From Lacticaseibacillus nasuensis JCM 17158 (GTDB taxonomy: Bacteria; Bacillota; Bacilli; Lactobacillales; Lactobacillaceae), in the NCBI RefSeq assembly GCF_001434705.1, contig NZ_AZDJ01000026.1:67604-131603 (forward strand): a stretch of DNA of 64,000 bases, in the 5' to 3' direction. Below are positions 24,871-34,046 of the stretch, one piece after another. The first letter of the stretch is position 1. Each line of letters opens with the position of its first letter. Made by a program: the position numbers and the translations under genes. The notes under the pieces were generated by a model. The model saw only the letters and a program-made list of their open reading frames with translations, was not told the DNA's origin and ran no database searches.

Positions 24871-26958
24871 TTATTCGGCGAGTACATTGACGCGGGGCAC
24901 GCCATCGCTGCCGGTGGTGACGCCTTGAATCTCCGGCGTGAAGCCAGGAAAGCGTCGCATGCCTTCAAACAGACAGTCGAAGTAGGCAATCGCGGCTGGC
25001 CGCCAGCGTTCGCCGGGGACGACGACGAAGATGCCGGGAGGATATGGCAGCGCGCCTTCCACGGCGATGCGGCCGGCGGCGTCGGCCAGCGGCACGAGCT
25101 CGGTGCCGCCAGTCATAAAGGCGCGGTCGGCGGCCGCGGCAGACACTGGCCGCGCGATGGCGTTGGTTTGTTCAAACAAGCCGCGCTGCTTGGCCACCAG
25201 CTCGCCGTCCAGGAACCAATCGGACAAGTCCTGGCACAGCTGGCGTAGCGTCAGGTTGGCGTAGCGCTCGCCGGTTTCGGCGCTGAGTTTTGGCAAGGCT
25301 TCGGCGACGGTGCGGTTGGCGAAATAATCCGCCTCGAATTCAGCCAACACGGCGCGCAGATGTTGCCAATCCTGCGGCCGCGACCCGGGCGTGACGAGAA
25401 ACAGCAGCGAGTTGGGGTCGGCTTTTTCCGGCACGATGTTGTGATCGAGCAAGTAGCGGTCGACTACCCAGCCCGACACGCCAAATTTCTTGGTGTGCGG
25501 CAGCACCACCGTGACCTTGCCGGGATCCAGGTACGCTTGGTCGGCTTGCAGCCCGGCCAGCCCGTGCCAAGTGGCGGCTGGCTCAAGCGCCCAGGTCGCT
25601 GCCGAATCGACGAGCTGATCCGGCGTAGCCTTCAGCAAATCCGGCGCGTTGTAGGCGGTAAATAACTTTGAGTCGGTGAGGCTGCGCCGAAACGCCACTG
25701 AATCCAACACGGCCTGACGCCAAATCGCTTTGCCCGCCGCGCCTTGGTTCAGCGCGACGTTGATGGCTAGCGACACGTACACCGGGTAGGAGTAGCTGGT
25801 GGTGACGTACTTCAAGTAGGCGTGGTTGAACTGGGCGTGGCTGATGTAGCGCGCTTGGCCCTTGATGTGCGCGTCTTTTTTATGAATCTGCGAGGTTTGG
25901 GCGAAGCCGGCTTGCTGTTTGTGCAGCGACTGGGTGACAAAAATCCCCGGATCGTCGGCCGTTAATGGCACCTGCAGCGGATCCATCGGCGTCATCGCCG
26001 GCAGAAAACTTTCGTAGCCGCCCCACGCCGCGTCGAAGCACAGGTAATCGCACAGCGGGCCGAAGCGGTGAATGAGCGTCGCGGCGTCGGGCACGATGCC
26101 GTCGAAGGTTTCCAGCTCCAAGAGCCCGAGGCGAAATGGCCGCGGCGCAGCGGCGCGTTCTGGAGCGATGGTGGCCAGGGCTGCGCGCAAGTCGGCGGTG
26201 GTGGCGTGGGCCAGGTCCACCGGCCCGATCAGGCCCAACGCGGTGCGCAACGTGTCGAGGTACACCGGCGTGGCCCCATTGAGAATCAAGGCGCTATTAT
26301 AAAACGACTTGTGATTGTTGCGGTCGAATAAGACGAGGTCGCCGGGCTGCAACGCCGCGGCGGCCACGATGTTGTTGCTGGTGGTGGTGCCGTTGGTGAC
26401 GAAGTAGGTTTTGTCGGCATGGTACAACTTGGCCGCGGCTTGCTCGGCGGTCAAGGGCGTGCCGCCATGCGTCATCATGTCGCCTAACGCCGTCACGACG
26501 TCGCTGGTGTCGCTAGCAAAAAAGGTGTGGCCGTACGCCTCTTCATATAAATAGCCGGCCGGGCCGTGGTCGAAGTAGTGGCCGGCGTGATGCCCCGGCG
26601 TGGCAAACGTCGTCGGATCCGCCAGCGCAAAGTTCAGCAGGTCCCGGGCAAAGGCCGGGACCTGACTCGCCGTGTAGGCGGCCGCCGCGGTATTAATCTG
26701 CGCCAGGGCCGCATCGTCGAGGGTGGTCAAGGTTACGGGCGCCGGGCCGGCAAACTCGGGCGGGGCGGCCAGGTGACCGCCGACGACAAACACCGGCAGC
26801 GGTAAGCCGCTAGCCGCGATTGTCGCCAGCGTCGCCTGGTCGTGGGCGGTGATGACCACCGCGTTGAACCCGCCGATGGGGCGCTCACCGAAGGCCGTAA
26901 AGCCCGCGGTTGGAAACTGTGTTTGCACGGCGCTTGAAGCGCCAGTTACTAATCCCAT
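24871..26958 (-). CDS. Orn/Lys/Arg-family decarboxylase, probably ornithine decarboxylase
   Basis: 695 aa, a PLP-dependent aspartate-aminotransferase-fold decarboxylase. An N-terminal wing domain is followed by the catalytic domain with CFDAAWGGYESF and VTQSLHKQQAGFAQTSQ, which carries the PLP lysine, then a C-terminal domain ending near YPPGIFVVVPGERW. The start MGLVTGASS is chosen because AAGGAGG lies just upstream; nine extra in-frame residues to 26985 would precede the ribosome site. The divergent neighbour is an APC permease. Such pairs exchange an amino acid for its amine and consume protons, giving acid tolerance. Ornithine is the likeliest substrate in lactobacilli, but lysine is not excluded. 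Confidence 0.83.
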   Translation of the reverse strand: MGLVTGASSAVQTQFPTAGFTAFGERPIGGFNAVVITAHDQATLATIAASGLPLPVFVVGGHLAAPPEFAGPAPVTLTTLDDAALAQINTAAAAYTASQVPAFARDLLNFALADPTTFATPGHHAGHYFDHGPAGYLYEEAYGHTFFASDTSDVVTALGDMMTHGGTPLTAEQAAAKLYHADKTYFVTNGTTTSNNIVAAAALQPGDLVLFDRNNHKSFYNSALILNGATPVYLDTLRTALGLIGPVDLAHATTADLRAALATIAPERAAAPRPFRLGLLELETFDGIVPDAATLIHRFGPLCDYLCFDAAWGGYESFLPAMTPMDPLQVPLTADDPGIFVTQSLHKQQAGFAQTSQIHKKDAHIKGQARYISHAQFNHAYLKYVTTSYSYPVYVSLAINVALNQGAAGKAIWRQAVLDSVAFRRSLTDSKLFTAYNAPDLLKATPDQLVDSAATWALEPAATWHGLAGLQADQAYLDPGKVTVVLPHTKKFGVSGWVVDRYLLDHNIVPEKADPNSLLFLVTPGSRPQDWQHLRAVLAEFEADYFANRTVAEALPKLSAETGERYANLTLRQLCQDLSDWFLDGELVAKQRGLFEQTNAIARPVSAAAADRAFMTGGTELVPLADAAGRIAVEGALPYPPGIFVVVPGERWRPAAIAYFDCLFEGMRRFPGFTPEIQGVTTGSDGVPRVNVLAE

Positions 26959-27131
26959 GTTGTCCTCCTTGGGTGGATGTGGCACCCGTTTGCAGAAAAT
27001 GATTCACACCGCCTTAATCTTACGATATACTTGGCCACTAGTGAATCATTGATTAGAAAATATTCATTCACAAATTTGGGTAGGGGAATCGGGTATGTCA
27101 CACTTCGGGTATTATCACAACAAGCCGCCTG

Positions 27132-27167
27132 CCTTTGCAGCCGTTGATCGTCGGCTGTCAAAGGAGG
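27132..27167 (+). promoter_or_regulatory. Hairpin that pairs with the permease ribosome binding site
   Basis: CCTTTG-CAGCCG pairs with CGGCTG-TC-AAAGG around an 8-nt loop. The 3' arm runs into AAAGGAGG (27160-27167), the Shine-Dalgarno of the permease gene at 27175, so folding would block initiation. Confidence 0.55.
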
Positions 27168-27174
27168 AAGTCTT

Positions 27175-28620
27175 ATGCAAGATGCACTAAATCCCGACCG
27201 GAAGTACATGTCTTGGCCAGTGCTTGGCCTGTTGACATTCGTCACGGTAATCGGGTTCGAAAATATTTTTTATCCATTCCAGAATCAAGGATTATCCGTC
27301 GTCTTTTCTTGGATTTTCCTGTTAATCGCCTACATCGTGCCTTACGCGCTGATTTCCGCGCAAATTGGCACCACCTTCATTCACGATGGCGGGGGGCTGG
27401 CGACGTGGATTCGCCACACCACCAACGACACCTGGGGCTATGTCATCAGCTGGATCTACTGGTCCTCGACCTTGCCATACCTCGTCGACGTTTCCAACTC
27501 CGTCATCGTCGCCATGTCCTGGCTGATTCTTGGCGACAACTCGCTGAGCGCGCACATGTCGACGCAGTGGTTTGGGATCTTCACCTTCTTGGTGATTCTC
27601 ATCTTTATTCTGCTGGAGAACCTGTTCACGCGGTCATTGGAGGTCATGTCCTTGATTGGCGGCGCCGCGATGTTCTTCATGGCCGTGCTATTCGTCTGCA
27701 TGGCCGGCGCCGGCTTGGCCAAGGGCTTTCCAATTGCCACCCAGCCGTTTAACCTGCATGCCTTCATGCCGCATTTTTCCACGCATTACTTCGCCACGAC
27801 CGGGTTGTTGATCTTCGCCACCAGCGGCGCGGAACTCGGCGCCACTTACATCCAGCAGCTGCGCAACCCGAAGAAGCAATTCCCCAAGGCGATGTGGATG
27901 CTGGCCATCATGACCGGGTTCCTGGTCATCTTCGGGACGCTGGCGTTGGCCATTTTCTTCAACGCCAACCACCTGCCTAATGATATGAAAATGAACGGCG
28001 CGTACTACGCCTTTGCGATGCTGGGCAAGCAGTGGGGCATCGGCAACACGTTCATGTACATGTTCGCCGCCACGCAACTCGTGTTCATGTTGGCGCAGCT
28101 GGCCGTGTTGATCGACGCCAGTTCTCGGGTGCTGTCCGCCGACACCGCCGTGCGCTTCATGCCAAAATGGTTGCTGCAAAAAAACAAGCAAGGCCGGCCG
28201 ATTCACAGCTATGTCTTCACCGCCGCCTTGTGCTTGTTCCTGTTGCTGCTAAGCTCGACCTTGCCGGATATCAACACCATTTTCAACTGGTTGTTGAACC
28301 TGAACGGCATCGTGTCGCCTTACAAGACCTGCTTCGTGTTCGTCGCCTTCATCGCTTTGCGCCTGCAGGAGTCGAAGTTTGACTCCAGCTACGTGTTCAT
28401 CAAAAATCAAAAAGGCGCGCTGTTCGTCGGCGGCTGGTGCTTCTTGTTCACCTTCGTCTGCGCGACGATGGGCTTCATGCCGCAAGAAGAAGCCTTTGGG
28501 ACCGTTGGCTTCACCCATCAGCTCATCATGAACGTCGTCAGCGTCATCGTCTTGTTCGGGCTCGGCTTCATCATGCCGCTGCTCGCCAAGCGTGACCACC
28601 ACGAGGAGATTGCCGAGTAG
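27175..28620 (+). CDS. APC-superfamily amino acid permease or amino acid/amine antiporter
   Basis: 481 aa with about 12-14 membrane helices starting at VLGLLTFVTVIGFENIFYPF. The pattern of FATSGAELGATYIQQLRNPK in the middle resembles the glutamate/GABA- and ornithine/putrescine-type exchangers. It is divergent from the decarboxylase by about 215 nt, implying the two work together as substrate import, decarboxylation and amine export. The ribosome site lies within a hairpin (27132-27167). A bidirectional terminator follows. Confidence 0.82.
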   Translation: MQDALNPDRKYMSWPVLGLLTFVTVIGFENIFYPFQNQGLSVVFSWIFLLIAYIVPYALISAQIGTTFIHDGGGLATWIRHTTNDTWGYVISWIYWSSTLPYLVDVSNSVIVAMSWLILGDNSLSAHMSTQWFGIFTFLVILIFILLENLFTRSLEVMSLIGGAAMFFMAVLFVCMAGAGLAKGFPIATQPFNLHAFMPHFSTHYFATTGLLIFATSGAELGATYIQQLRNPKKQFPKAMWMLAIMTGFLVIFGTLALAIFFNANHLPNDMKMNGAYYAFAMLGKQWGIGNTFMYMFAATQLVFMLAQLAVLIDASSRVLSADTAVRFMPKWLLQKNKQGRPIHSYVFTAALCLFLLLLSSTLPDINTIFNWLLNLNGIVSPYKTCFVFVAFIALRLQESKFDSSYVFIKNQKGALFVGGWCFLFTFVCATMGFMPQEEAFGTVGFTHQLIMNVVSVIVLFGLGFIMPLLAKRDHHEEIAE

Positions 28621-28649
28621 GCAACGCGACGCAACCATCAATTTATAGA

Positions 28650-28695
28650 AAAAGACGCGGGCTCAAACTGAATCAGTTTGGGTCCGCGCCTTTTT
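28650..28695. terminator. Bidirectional terminator after the permease
   Basis: GACGCGGGCTCAAACTGA paired with TCAGTTTGGGTCCGCGCC, with A and T runs on either side, between convergent genes. Confidence 0.88.
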
Positions 28696-28697
28696 GG

Positions 28698-29450
28698 TTA
28701 CCGGTGTTTATGCCGCATAAATGTCGCGTAGTGCAACAGGCTGGCCAGCAGCACGAAGAAAATCAACACGAAGCTTGCCCAGCGTTGCCAAAAGCCGCCG
28801 GTGAGCACCGGGAAGAGTTGCTGGATGCCCATGGTGGCCAAGGCCATCACGGCAATCATGCCGAATAAAAGCAGGTAGCGTTTCATCGTTTCATCATCCT
28901 TTTGTTGTTTCGTCGTGAGTTTGGCGCCGAGGCGCTTCGCCTGTTCGAGTTTGGCCCCCGGCACCGCCTGCATGCCCCAGGTGTTGGGCAACACGAGCTC
29001 GGCCACCTTGTGGATGCCGGCGGCGCTCATCGCCTTGTCGATCATGGTCAACGTCGCGTCGGTTTGGTGGGTGAACGTGTTGTCCAAGCCGCTGGCAAAG
29101 CAGCTGGTGATACTGATGTAGTGCTTGTCGCGGTATTTGCCGGGCAAGGTGTCCCCAATTAAGTTCATGCGCACCATGCGATGGCGAAACACGTCGAAAA
29201 ATTGCTTGAATTGGCCGGCTACCGTGCCGAAATAAGTTGGCGACGCCAGCACCCAAGCGTCGGCCGCGGCAAGCTTGGCCTCGAGTTCATCCAACGCCGG
29301 ATTCGGCGCGTCGGGTCGATCCGGGTGCAGGTCGTATTGGTTCAAGTCGATGAACTCGCTGGTGGTGTTGGCGCCGGCGAGCACGGCGCGCGTCAAGGTG
29401 GCGGTTAACCCCGTGGGATCCTGGCCGCCGAATAGGGCAATGATAGACAT
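28698..29450 (-). CDS. NAD(P)H-dependent flavodoxin-fold oxidoreductase with C-terminal membrane tail
   Basis: 250 aa. Residues 1 to about 180 form a flavodoxin-like FMN reductase (FGGQDPTGLTATLTRAVL; ASPTYFGTVAGQFKQFFD, the FMN phosphate and ring loops). From about residue 190 (MKRYLLLFGMIAVMALATMG) there are two predicted membrane helices and a basic end, RHKHR. The fusion would tether the reductase to the membrane. AGGTGATTGT before the ATG fits. The substrate is unknown. Confidence 0.78.
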   Translation of the reverse strand: MSIIALFGGQDPTGLTATLTRAVLAGANTTSEFIDLNQYDLHPDRPDAPNPALDELEAKLAAADAWVLASPTYFGTVAGQFKQFFDVFRHRMVRMNLIGDTLPGKYRDKHYISITSCFASGLDNTFTHQTDATLTMIDKAMSAAGIHKVAELVLPNTWGMQAVPGAKLEQAKRLGAKLTTKQQKDDETMKRYLLLFGMIAVMALATMGIQQLFPVLTGGFWQRWASFVLIFFVLLASLLHYATFMRHKHR

Positions 29451-29577
29451 ACAATCACCTCACTGTTATGATAGCGCATTTATCCTCGCGATGCCCCTAT
29501 TTTCCGGCTTCGGCATCGTATTGTTTCCCAAATTTCGCCGCGTTGGGTATGCTTCTAGTACAAAAAGGAGGGAGACT

Positions 29578-30447
29578 ATGGCAGGAGCGTTAGATACTTT
29601 CGCCAACGAAACGCGGTTTGGCTTTGTCGCGTTGAACGTGGCGGCAATTGCCCCGGTGGTGGATTGGTATCACCGCCAGGCAGGCTTTACGATATTGCGG
29701 CAGGATCTGCGACACGCCTTATTGGGGATTCGCGCGAATCAACAGGCGTTGCTGGCGGTGCGCCAGCCCCCGCAACCGGTGGCGGCTCACGCGACAGCGG
29801 GGCTACAAGCCGTGACCATTATGGTGCCCAACCGCCGGGTCATTGGCAGCGTGTATGGCTGGTTTGCCGGCGCCGATGCTGAGCCACCAGCCGTTTTTCG
29901 CACGGGGTTAAGCACGGGCTTTGCGGTGCGTGACCCGGCCGGCAACCGCGTGAACTTCGCGTATGACGAAGGCAGCGACGGGGCGATTCCGGTGAAATAC
30001 GACTGGCGCGACTGGCAAGAGCGGCCCGCCGCGGCTTCGCGCATCGCGCCGATTCGCGGCAGCAACCACCAGGAATTGCCCACCGGCACCAGCATCGGCG
30101 CGGCGGCCCTGGGCGTGACAGATTTTACCGCCGCCTTGCAGTACCTCACCGCCGGCATCGGCTTCACGCTGCAGGGCCAAGCCGGCGGCCAGGCGTGGCT
30201 CACCGTGGGGGATGCCACGCACCATATTGGCCTTACCGTCAGTCTGGACAATACGCTCGCGCGGCGCGGCCCCGACGACACCGGGCTGGATTACATTAAT
30301 TTAGTTGTGCCAACTGCGTCTGCGCTCGAGTTGGTGGCGGCCACGCTTGACCACAGCGGGCTGGGTACCTATCATTACGATGAAGCACGGCATTATTTGA
30401 ACGCGACCGGGCCAAACGGCATCATGTTTTGGTTCAGCGTCGCTTAG
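29578..30447 (+). CDS. VOC-family protein with two glyoxalase-like domains
   Basis: 289 aa from the ATG after AAAAAGGAGGGAGACT; the frame is open far upstream but codes nothing recognisable there. It has two vicinal-oxygen-chelate modules, about residues 10-125 (FGFVALNVAAIAPVVDWYHR and AVRDPAGNRVNFAY) and about 160-285 (LGVTDFTAALQYLTAGIGF and YLNATGPNGIMFWF). This duplicated layout resembles catechol-2,3-dioxygenase-like proteins of lactobacilli (CatE-like). The substrate is unknown. A broken serine hydrolase follows 15 nt later, probably once in the same transcript. Confidence 0.8.
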   Translation: MAGALDTFANETRFGFVALNVAAIAPVVDWYHRQAGFTILRQDLRHALLGIRANQQALLAVRQPPQPVAAHATAGLQAVTIMVPNRRVIGSVYGWFAGADAEPPAVFRTGLSTGFAVRDPAGNRVNFAYDEGSDGAIPVKYDWRDWQERPAAASRIAPIRGSNHQELPTGTSIGAAALGVTDFTAALQYLTAGIGFTLQGQAGGQAWLTVGDATHHIGLTVSLDNTLARRGPDDTGLDYINLVVPTASALELVAATLDHSGLGTYHYDEARHYLNATGPNGIMFWFSVA

Positions 30448-30462
30448 TGGGAGCGTGGCAAT

Positions 30463-31446
30463 GTGGTAACGGTGTGGCAACAACTCAATGGTTTGGTCAA
30501 CGACCGCCTGACGCCTGGCGTCAGTGCGGCGGTCGTCGCCGGCGCGCGCGTCACCACGGCGGTGTTCGGCGAAGCGACTTGGCAGCCGACGGTGACGCCG
30601 CTACGCAGCGGCGCCTTGTATGATTTAGCGTCGTTGACCAAAGTGCTCGGCACCACCAACCTATTTTTACAGGCGTTGGCCGCCGGGCGGGTGGGGTTGG
30701 ACCAGCCGTTGCGCGAGTGGCTGCCGGCGTTTACACAACCGACGACGTTTCGCCAGGCGCTGACCCACACCAGCGGGCTGGAAGGCTACATCCCGCACCG
30801 CGACGACTTGCCACCGGCTGCATTGCGCCAGGCGCTGTTGACGTAGCTGCACGTCGACGCCGGCGAATGCGATCGCCGCGTGGTGTACCGCGACGTGAAT
30901 TTGTTGCTGGTGGGCTGGGCGCTTGAGGCGGTGTATCACGATTCGATTCAGGCGTTGATCACCGCGCGTGTATTGCGGCCGCTGGGACTCACGCAGGCGA
31001 CGTTTACGCCGGCGCCGGCGCGCTGCGTGCCGACGACATACGCGAATGGCCGGTTGCTGCAAGGCCGCGTGCACGATCCCAAAAGCGCGATTCTCGGCGC
31101 GCACAGCGGCGCCGCGGGCCTGTTTGCCAGCCTGCAGGATATGATTCGCTTTTCGCAAATCCTGATGGGCGTGCTGCCGACGCCGGCGTGGTTGAAGCCG
31201 GCGTGGCTGCTGGCGGATTTCACCCGAGCCAAACTCGGGCGCTCGCTAGGCTGGGACCTGCGGCGCGACGCGGCTCACCGCTTGTGGCTGTATCACACCG
31301 GCTACACCGGCGGGTTCTGGCTGGTGCAACCGACTACGCGCCAGGCGCTGATTGTGTTAACGAACCGCGTGCACCCCAAGCCGCAGCCCGAATTCTTGCC
31401 GCGGCGCGACGCGATTGTCGCGTCGTGGTTGCGCGGGCAGGCGTAG
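30463..31446 (+). pseudogene. Serine hydrolase (class C beta-lactamase fold) interrupted by an in-frame stop
   Basis: The N-terminal part (127 aa from GTG 30463) contains DLASLTKVLG, the SxxK active site, and ALTHTSGLEGYIP. It stops at TAG (30844-30846). The same frame continues without shift through LHVDAGECDRR and VYRDVNLLLVGWALE, which aligns with the YxN block of the family, to 31446 (EGFWLVQPTTRQALIVLTNRVHP-like end). One C-to-T change of a CAG Gln codon explains the break. Related lactobacillal proteins are esterase- or DD-peptidase-like hydrolases. It may be a recent pseudogene or a sequencing error. Confidence 0.85.
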
Positions 31447-31546
31447 GGGGCGGCCGGCGCGGCTACCAGAGAAAATCATCCGCGCATGGCCTAGACCATG
31501 TGGTAAAATGGAACCGATTACGACAACTAACTTTGGAGGCTTTGAC

Positions 31547-32518
31547 GTGACGCAACCATTATTTCTTGAACCTGTTTTCCATGAAAAAATCTGGGGTGGC
31601 CGCAAGCTGGAAACCGAGTTCGGCTACCAGATCCCGGCCGGCAACATCGGCGAATTGTGGGCGATTTCCGCGCATCCAAACGGCCCGAATGTGGTCGCCA
31701 ATGGGCCGCTGGCCGGCAAGACGTTGGACAAGGCGTGGGCGGAGGACCAGGACTACTTTGGCCACCAAAGCGGCAAGGTCTTTCCGTTGTTGACCAAGAT
31801 TCTCGACGCCAACGCCAGCCTGTCCGTGCAGGTGCACCCGGATGACGCTTACGCCGCGGCACATGAACGCCCCGGCGAACTCGGGAAAACGGAGTGCTGG
31901 TACGTGATTTCCGCCGATCCGGATTCCTACCTGATTTATGGCCACCACGCCAAGACCCGCCAGCAGCTCGCCGACATGATTCACTCAGGCGACTGGGAGC
32001 ATTTGCTGCGCAAGGTGCCGGTGAAGGCCGGCGACTTCGTGTATGTCCCAAGCGGCACGATTCACGCACTGAACAAGGGCATCGTCGTGCTGGAGACTCA
32101 GCAAAGCTCCGACACCACGTATCGCCTGTATGACTACGACCGCGTCGGCGCCGATGGCAAGAAGCGCGAGTTGCACCTGCAGCAAAGCATCGATGTGACC
32201 ACCGTGCCAAGCGTCGACCCGAAGCTCGACATCACGAGTGAAAAAGTCGACGACGCGACGATCACTACGTATGTCACCGCGCCCATCTCGCCATTCTTCT
32301 CCGTGTATGGCATCGCACTGGCCGGGCAGCTGCACCAAACCGCCAGCGCGCCGTACACCTTGGTCTCGGTGCTTGATGGGGCCGGCACCTTCTCCGCCGA
32401 TGGCCAAGACTATCCGGTGAAAAAGGGCACCCACTTCCTGATTCCAAATCAAATCAAGGACTGGCAGTTCTCAGGTAAAATGCAAATCATCGAATCGACA
32501 CCAGGCGAAACAGAATAA
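31547..32518 (+). CDS. manA: Mannose-6-phosphate isomerase, class I
   Basis: 323 aa. GTG 31547 is chosen: TTTGGAGG precedes it and MTQPLFLEPVFHEKIWGGRKL is the family N-terminus. Zinc ligands lie in SLSVQVHPDD and GKTECWYVI, and the active-site Arg region is around VYVPSGTIHAL. The enzyme interconverts mannose-6-phosphate and fructose-6-phosphate. The start is about 40 nt after an extended -10 (TGGTAAAAT, 31500-31508). Convergent with murT. Confidence 0.92.
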   Translation: MTQPLFLEPVFHEKIWGGRKLETEFGYQIPAGNIGELWAISAHPNGPNVVANGPLAGKTLDKAWAEDQDYFGHQSGKVFPLLTKILDANASLSVQVHPDDAYAAAHERPGELGKTECWYVISADPDSYLIYGHHAKTRQQLADMIHSGDWEHLLRKVPVKAGDFVYVPSGTIHALNKGIVVLETQQSSDTTYRLYDYDRVGADGKKRELHLQQSIDVTTVPSVDPKLDITSEKVDDATITTYVTAPISPFFSVYGIALAGQLHQTASAPYTLVSVLDGAGTFSADGQDYPVKKGTHFLIPNQIKDWQFSGKMQIIESTPGETE

Positions 32519-32520
32519 GC

Positions 32521-32552
32521 AAATAGGCGGCCACATTGGCCGCCTATTTTAA
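32521..32552. terminator. Bidirectional terminator between manA and murT
   Basis: AAATAGGCGGCCA/TGGCCGCCTATTT with a CAT loop; it overlaps the murT stop codon. Confidence 0.88.
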
Positions 32553-33907
32553 TAGCCTTGTTTAATGTAGCCGGCGTCGGCCAGCTTCTTGCGCAACTGC
32601 AGCACCGCGGTGTAGGTCGCCAGCACGTAGACTTGCGGTTCCGGCATCGCCGCCACCGCCTTGATGACATTGCCGAGGTCGGGCTGCACCGCCAGCACCG
32701 CCGGATCGACGCCGGCGACTTGCAGGCGAAAGGCAATGTCTTTGTGACGTTCGCCGCCGACCAGGTAGCTGGTGGCTTGGTGGCTGGCGACCAATTCCTC
32801 GAAGTCGCCGTCCCAGATCCAGCTGGTGTCGATGCCATCGGCGTAGTTGGCGTTGAGTAGCACCGCGAGGCCAAACGGTTGGCTTTGGTGGGTGATCATG
32901 TGCAGGACCTCGTTTAAGCCCACGGGATTTTTCACCAGGATCAGGGTCACGGTTTTGTCGCCAATCGCGATTTCTTCCTGGCGGCCGAAGACCTTTTCGT
33001 CATAGGCGAAGGCTTGGGCGAGCTGCGTCGGCGTGATGCCGAACTCGGCGCCCACCGCGGCGGCGGCCAAGGCGTTATAGACGTTGTAGGTGCCACCGAT
33101 TTCCAGGTGATAATCGTGGCCATCGATGGCAAAATCGGAACTACCTGGCGTCAGCTTGTGCACCGCCGTCACGGCATGGGCTAAGGCGGGGCGGGCGAAG
33201 CCGCAATGCGGGCAGAAGAAATCGCCGAGGTTGGCGTAGGTCATGCCGTGATAATGCAAGATGTGCTCGCAGCGCGGACACAACACGCCGTCGGTATTCG
33301 GCGGCGCCACTTGGTCGCTGGTCTGCTGGTCGCTCAAGGCAAAGCCATAGTAGCGCATCGGGTTTTGCAACTCGCGGGAGCTAAAAATCGGCGCGTCGCC
33401 ATTGGCAATCACCGTGGCTTGCGGGTTGGCGCGCACGCCGGCGAGAATCTTCTCGTAGGTCGTGTAAAACTCGCCGTAGCGGTCCATTTGGTCGCGGAAA
33501 ATATTCGTCAACACGAAGGCCTTGGGGTGCAAGGCCGCGGCCACCGGCGCGACGTTGGCCTCGTCGACCTCCAGCACCGCCAAGCCGCGTTCGCCACTTT
33601 TGCCATGAGCCAAAAACGCGGCGATGATGCCTTGCATCATGTTGCTACCGGTGGGGTTGGTGAGAATGTCGGGGTAGCGCTGGCGCAAGACTTTCACGAT
33701 GAGGTTGGTGGTCAGGGTCTTGCCGTTGGTGCCAGTGACGATGATGACGTCGTAGTTGGCGCCGAGGCTGGCCAACACGTTGGGGTCGATTTTGCTGGCG
33801 AGCTTGCCCGGTAGCGAGCTGCCGCCATGGGTCACATGGTGCAAGAACCAGTAGCTGCTGCGGCCTAGCCAGGTGGCAAGGCCCGCTTTCAATGAATTCG
33901 TGGACAC
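32549..33907 (-). CDS. murT: Lipid II isoglutaminyl synthase catalytic subunit MurT
   Basis: 452 aa Mur-ligase family protein. VTGTNGKTLTTNLI is the ATP P-loop. A four-cysteine zinc ribbon unique to MurT (CPRCEHILHY and FFCPHCG, about residues 207-230) and the C-terminal DUF1727 domain (NANYADGIDTSWIWD) are present. MurT with GatD amidates D-Glu of lipid II. The start is GTG after AAAGGAAG. GatD, usually the next gene, is not here: the gene is followed by a terminator and convergent manA. Confidence 0.9.
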   Translation of the reverse strand: MSTNSLKAGLATWLGRSSYWFLHHVTHGGSSLPGKLASKIDPNVLASLGANYDVIIVTGTNGKTLTTNLIVKVLRQRYPDILTNPTGSNMMQGIIAAFLAHGKSGERGLAVLEVDEANVAPVAAALHPKAFVLTNIFRDQMDRYGEFYTTYEKILAGVRANPQATVIANGDAPIFSSRELQNPMRYYGFALSDQQTSDQVAPPNTDGVLCPRCEHILHYHGMTYANLGDFFCPHCGFARPALAHAVTAVHKLTPGSSDFAIDGHDYHLEIGGTYNVYNALAAAAVGAEFGITPTQLAQAFAYDEKVFGRQEEIAIGDKTVTLILVKNPVGLNEVLHMITHQSQPFGLAVLLNANYADGIDTSWIWDGDFEELVASHQATSYLVGGERHKDIAFRLQVAGVDPAVLAVQPDLGNVIKAVAAMPEPQVYVLATYTAVLQLRKKLADAGYIKQGY

Positions 33908-34001
33908 GGCGATCTTCCTTTCGGCAAAGTGCTAGGTCAATTGTAGCATACGGTTTCGGGGAATACTTTGCCGCCGCGGTGTCAATCGCCATGAAAATTC
34001 G

Positions 34002-34011
34002 GTATACTGAT
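34002..34011 (+). promoter_or_regulatory. Promoter -10 of the tdk-prfA-prmC-ywlC operon
   Basis: GGTATACT, in the context TTCGGTATACTGATACC, about 40 nt before tdk. GTCAAT about 17 nt upstream is a weak -35 candidate. Confidence 0.5.
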
Positions 34012-34046
34012 ACCGGACGTTTTTAGCAAACGAAGGAGAGCTAACG

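Noticed and set aside
29275..29577. N-terminal extension of the VOC protein
   Set aside because: It is opposite the start of the oxidoreductase gene and a strong Shine-Dalgarno precedes the internal ATG at 29578.
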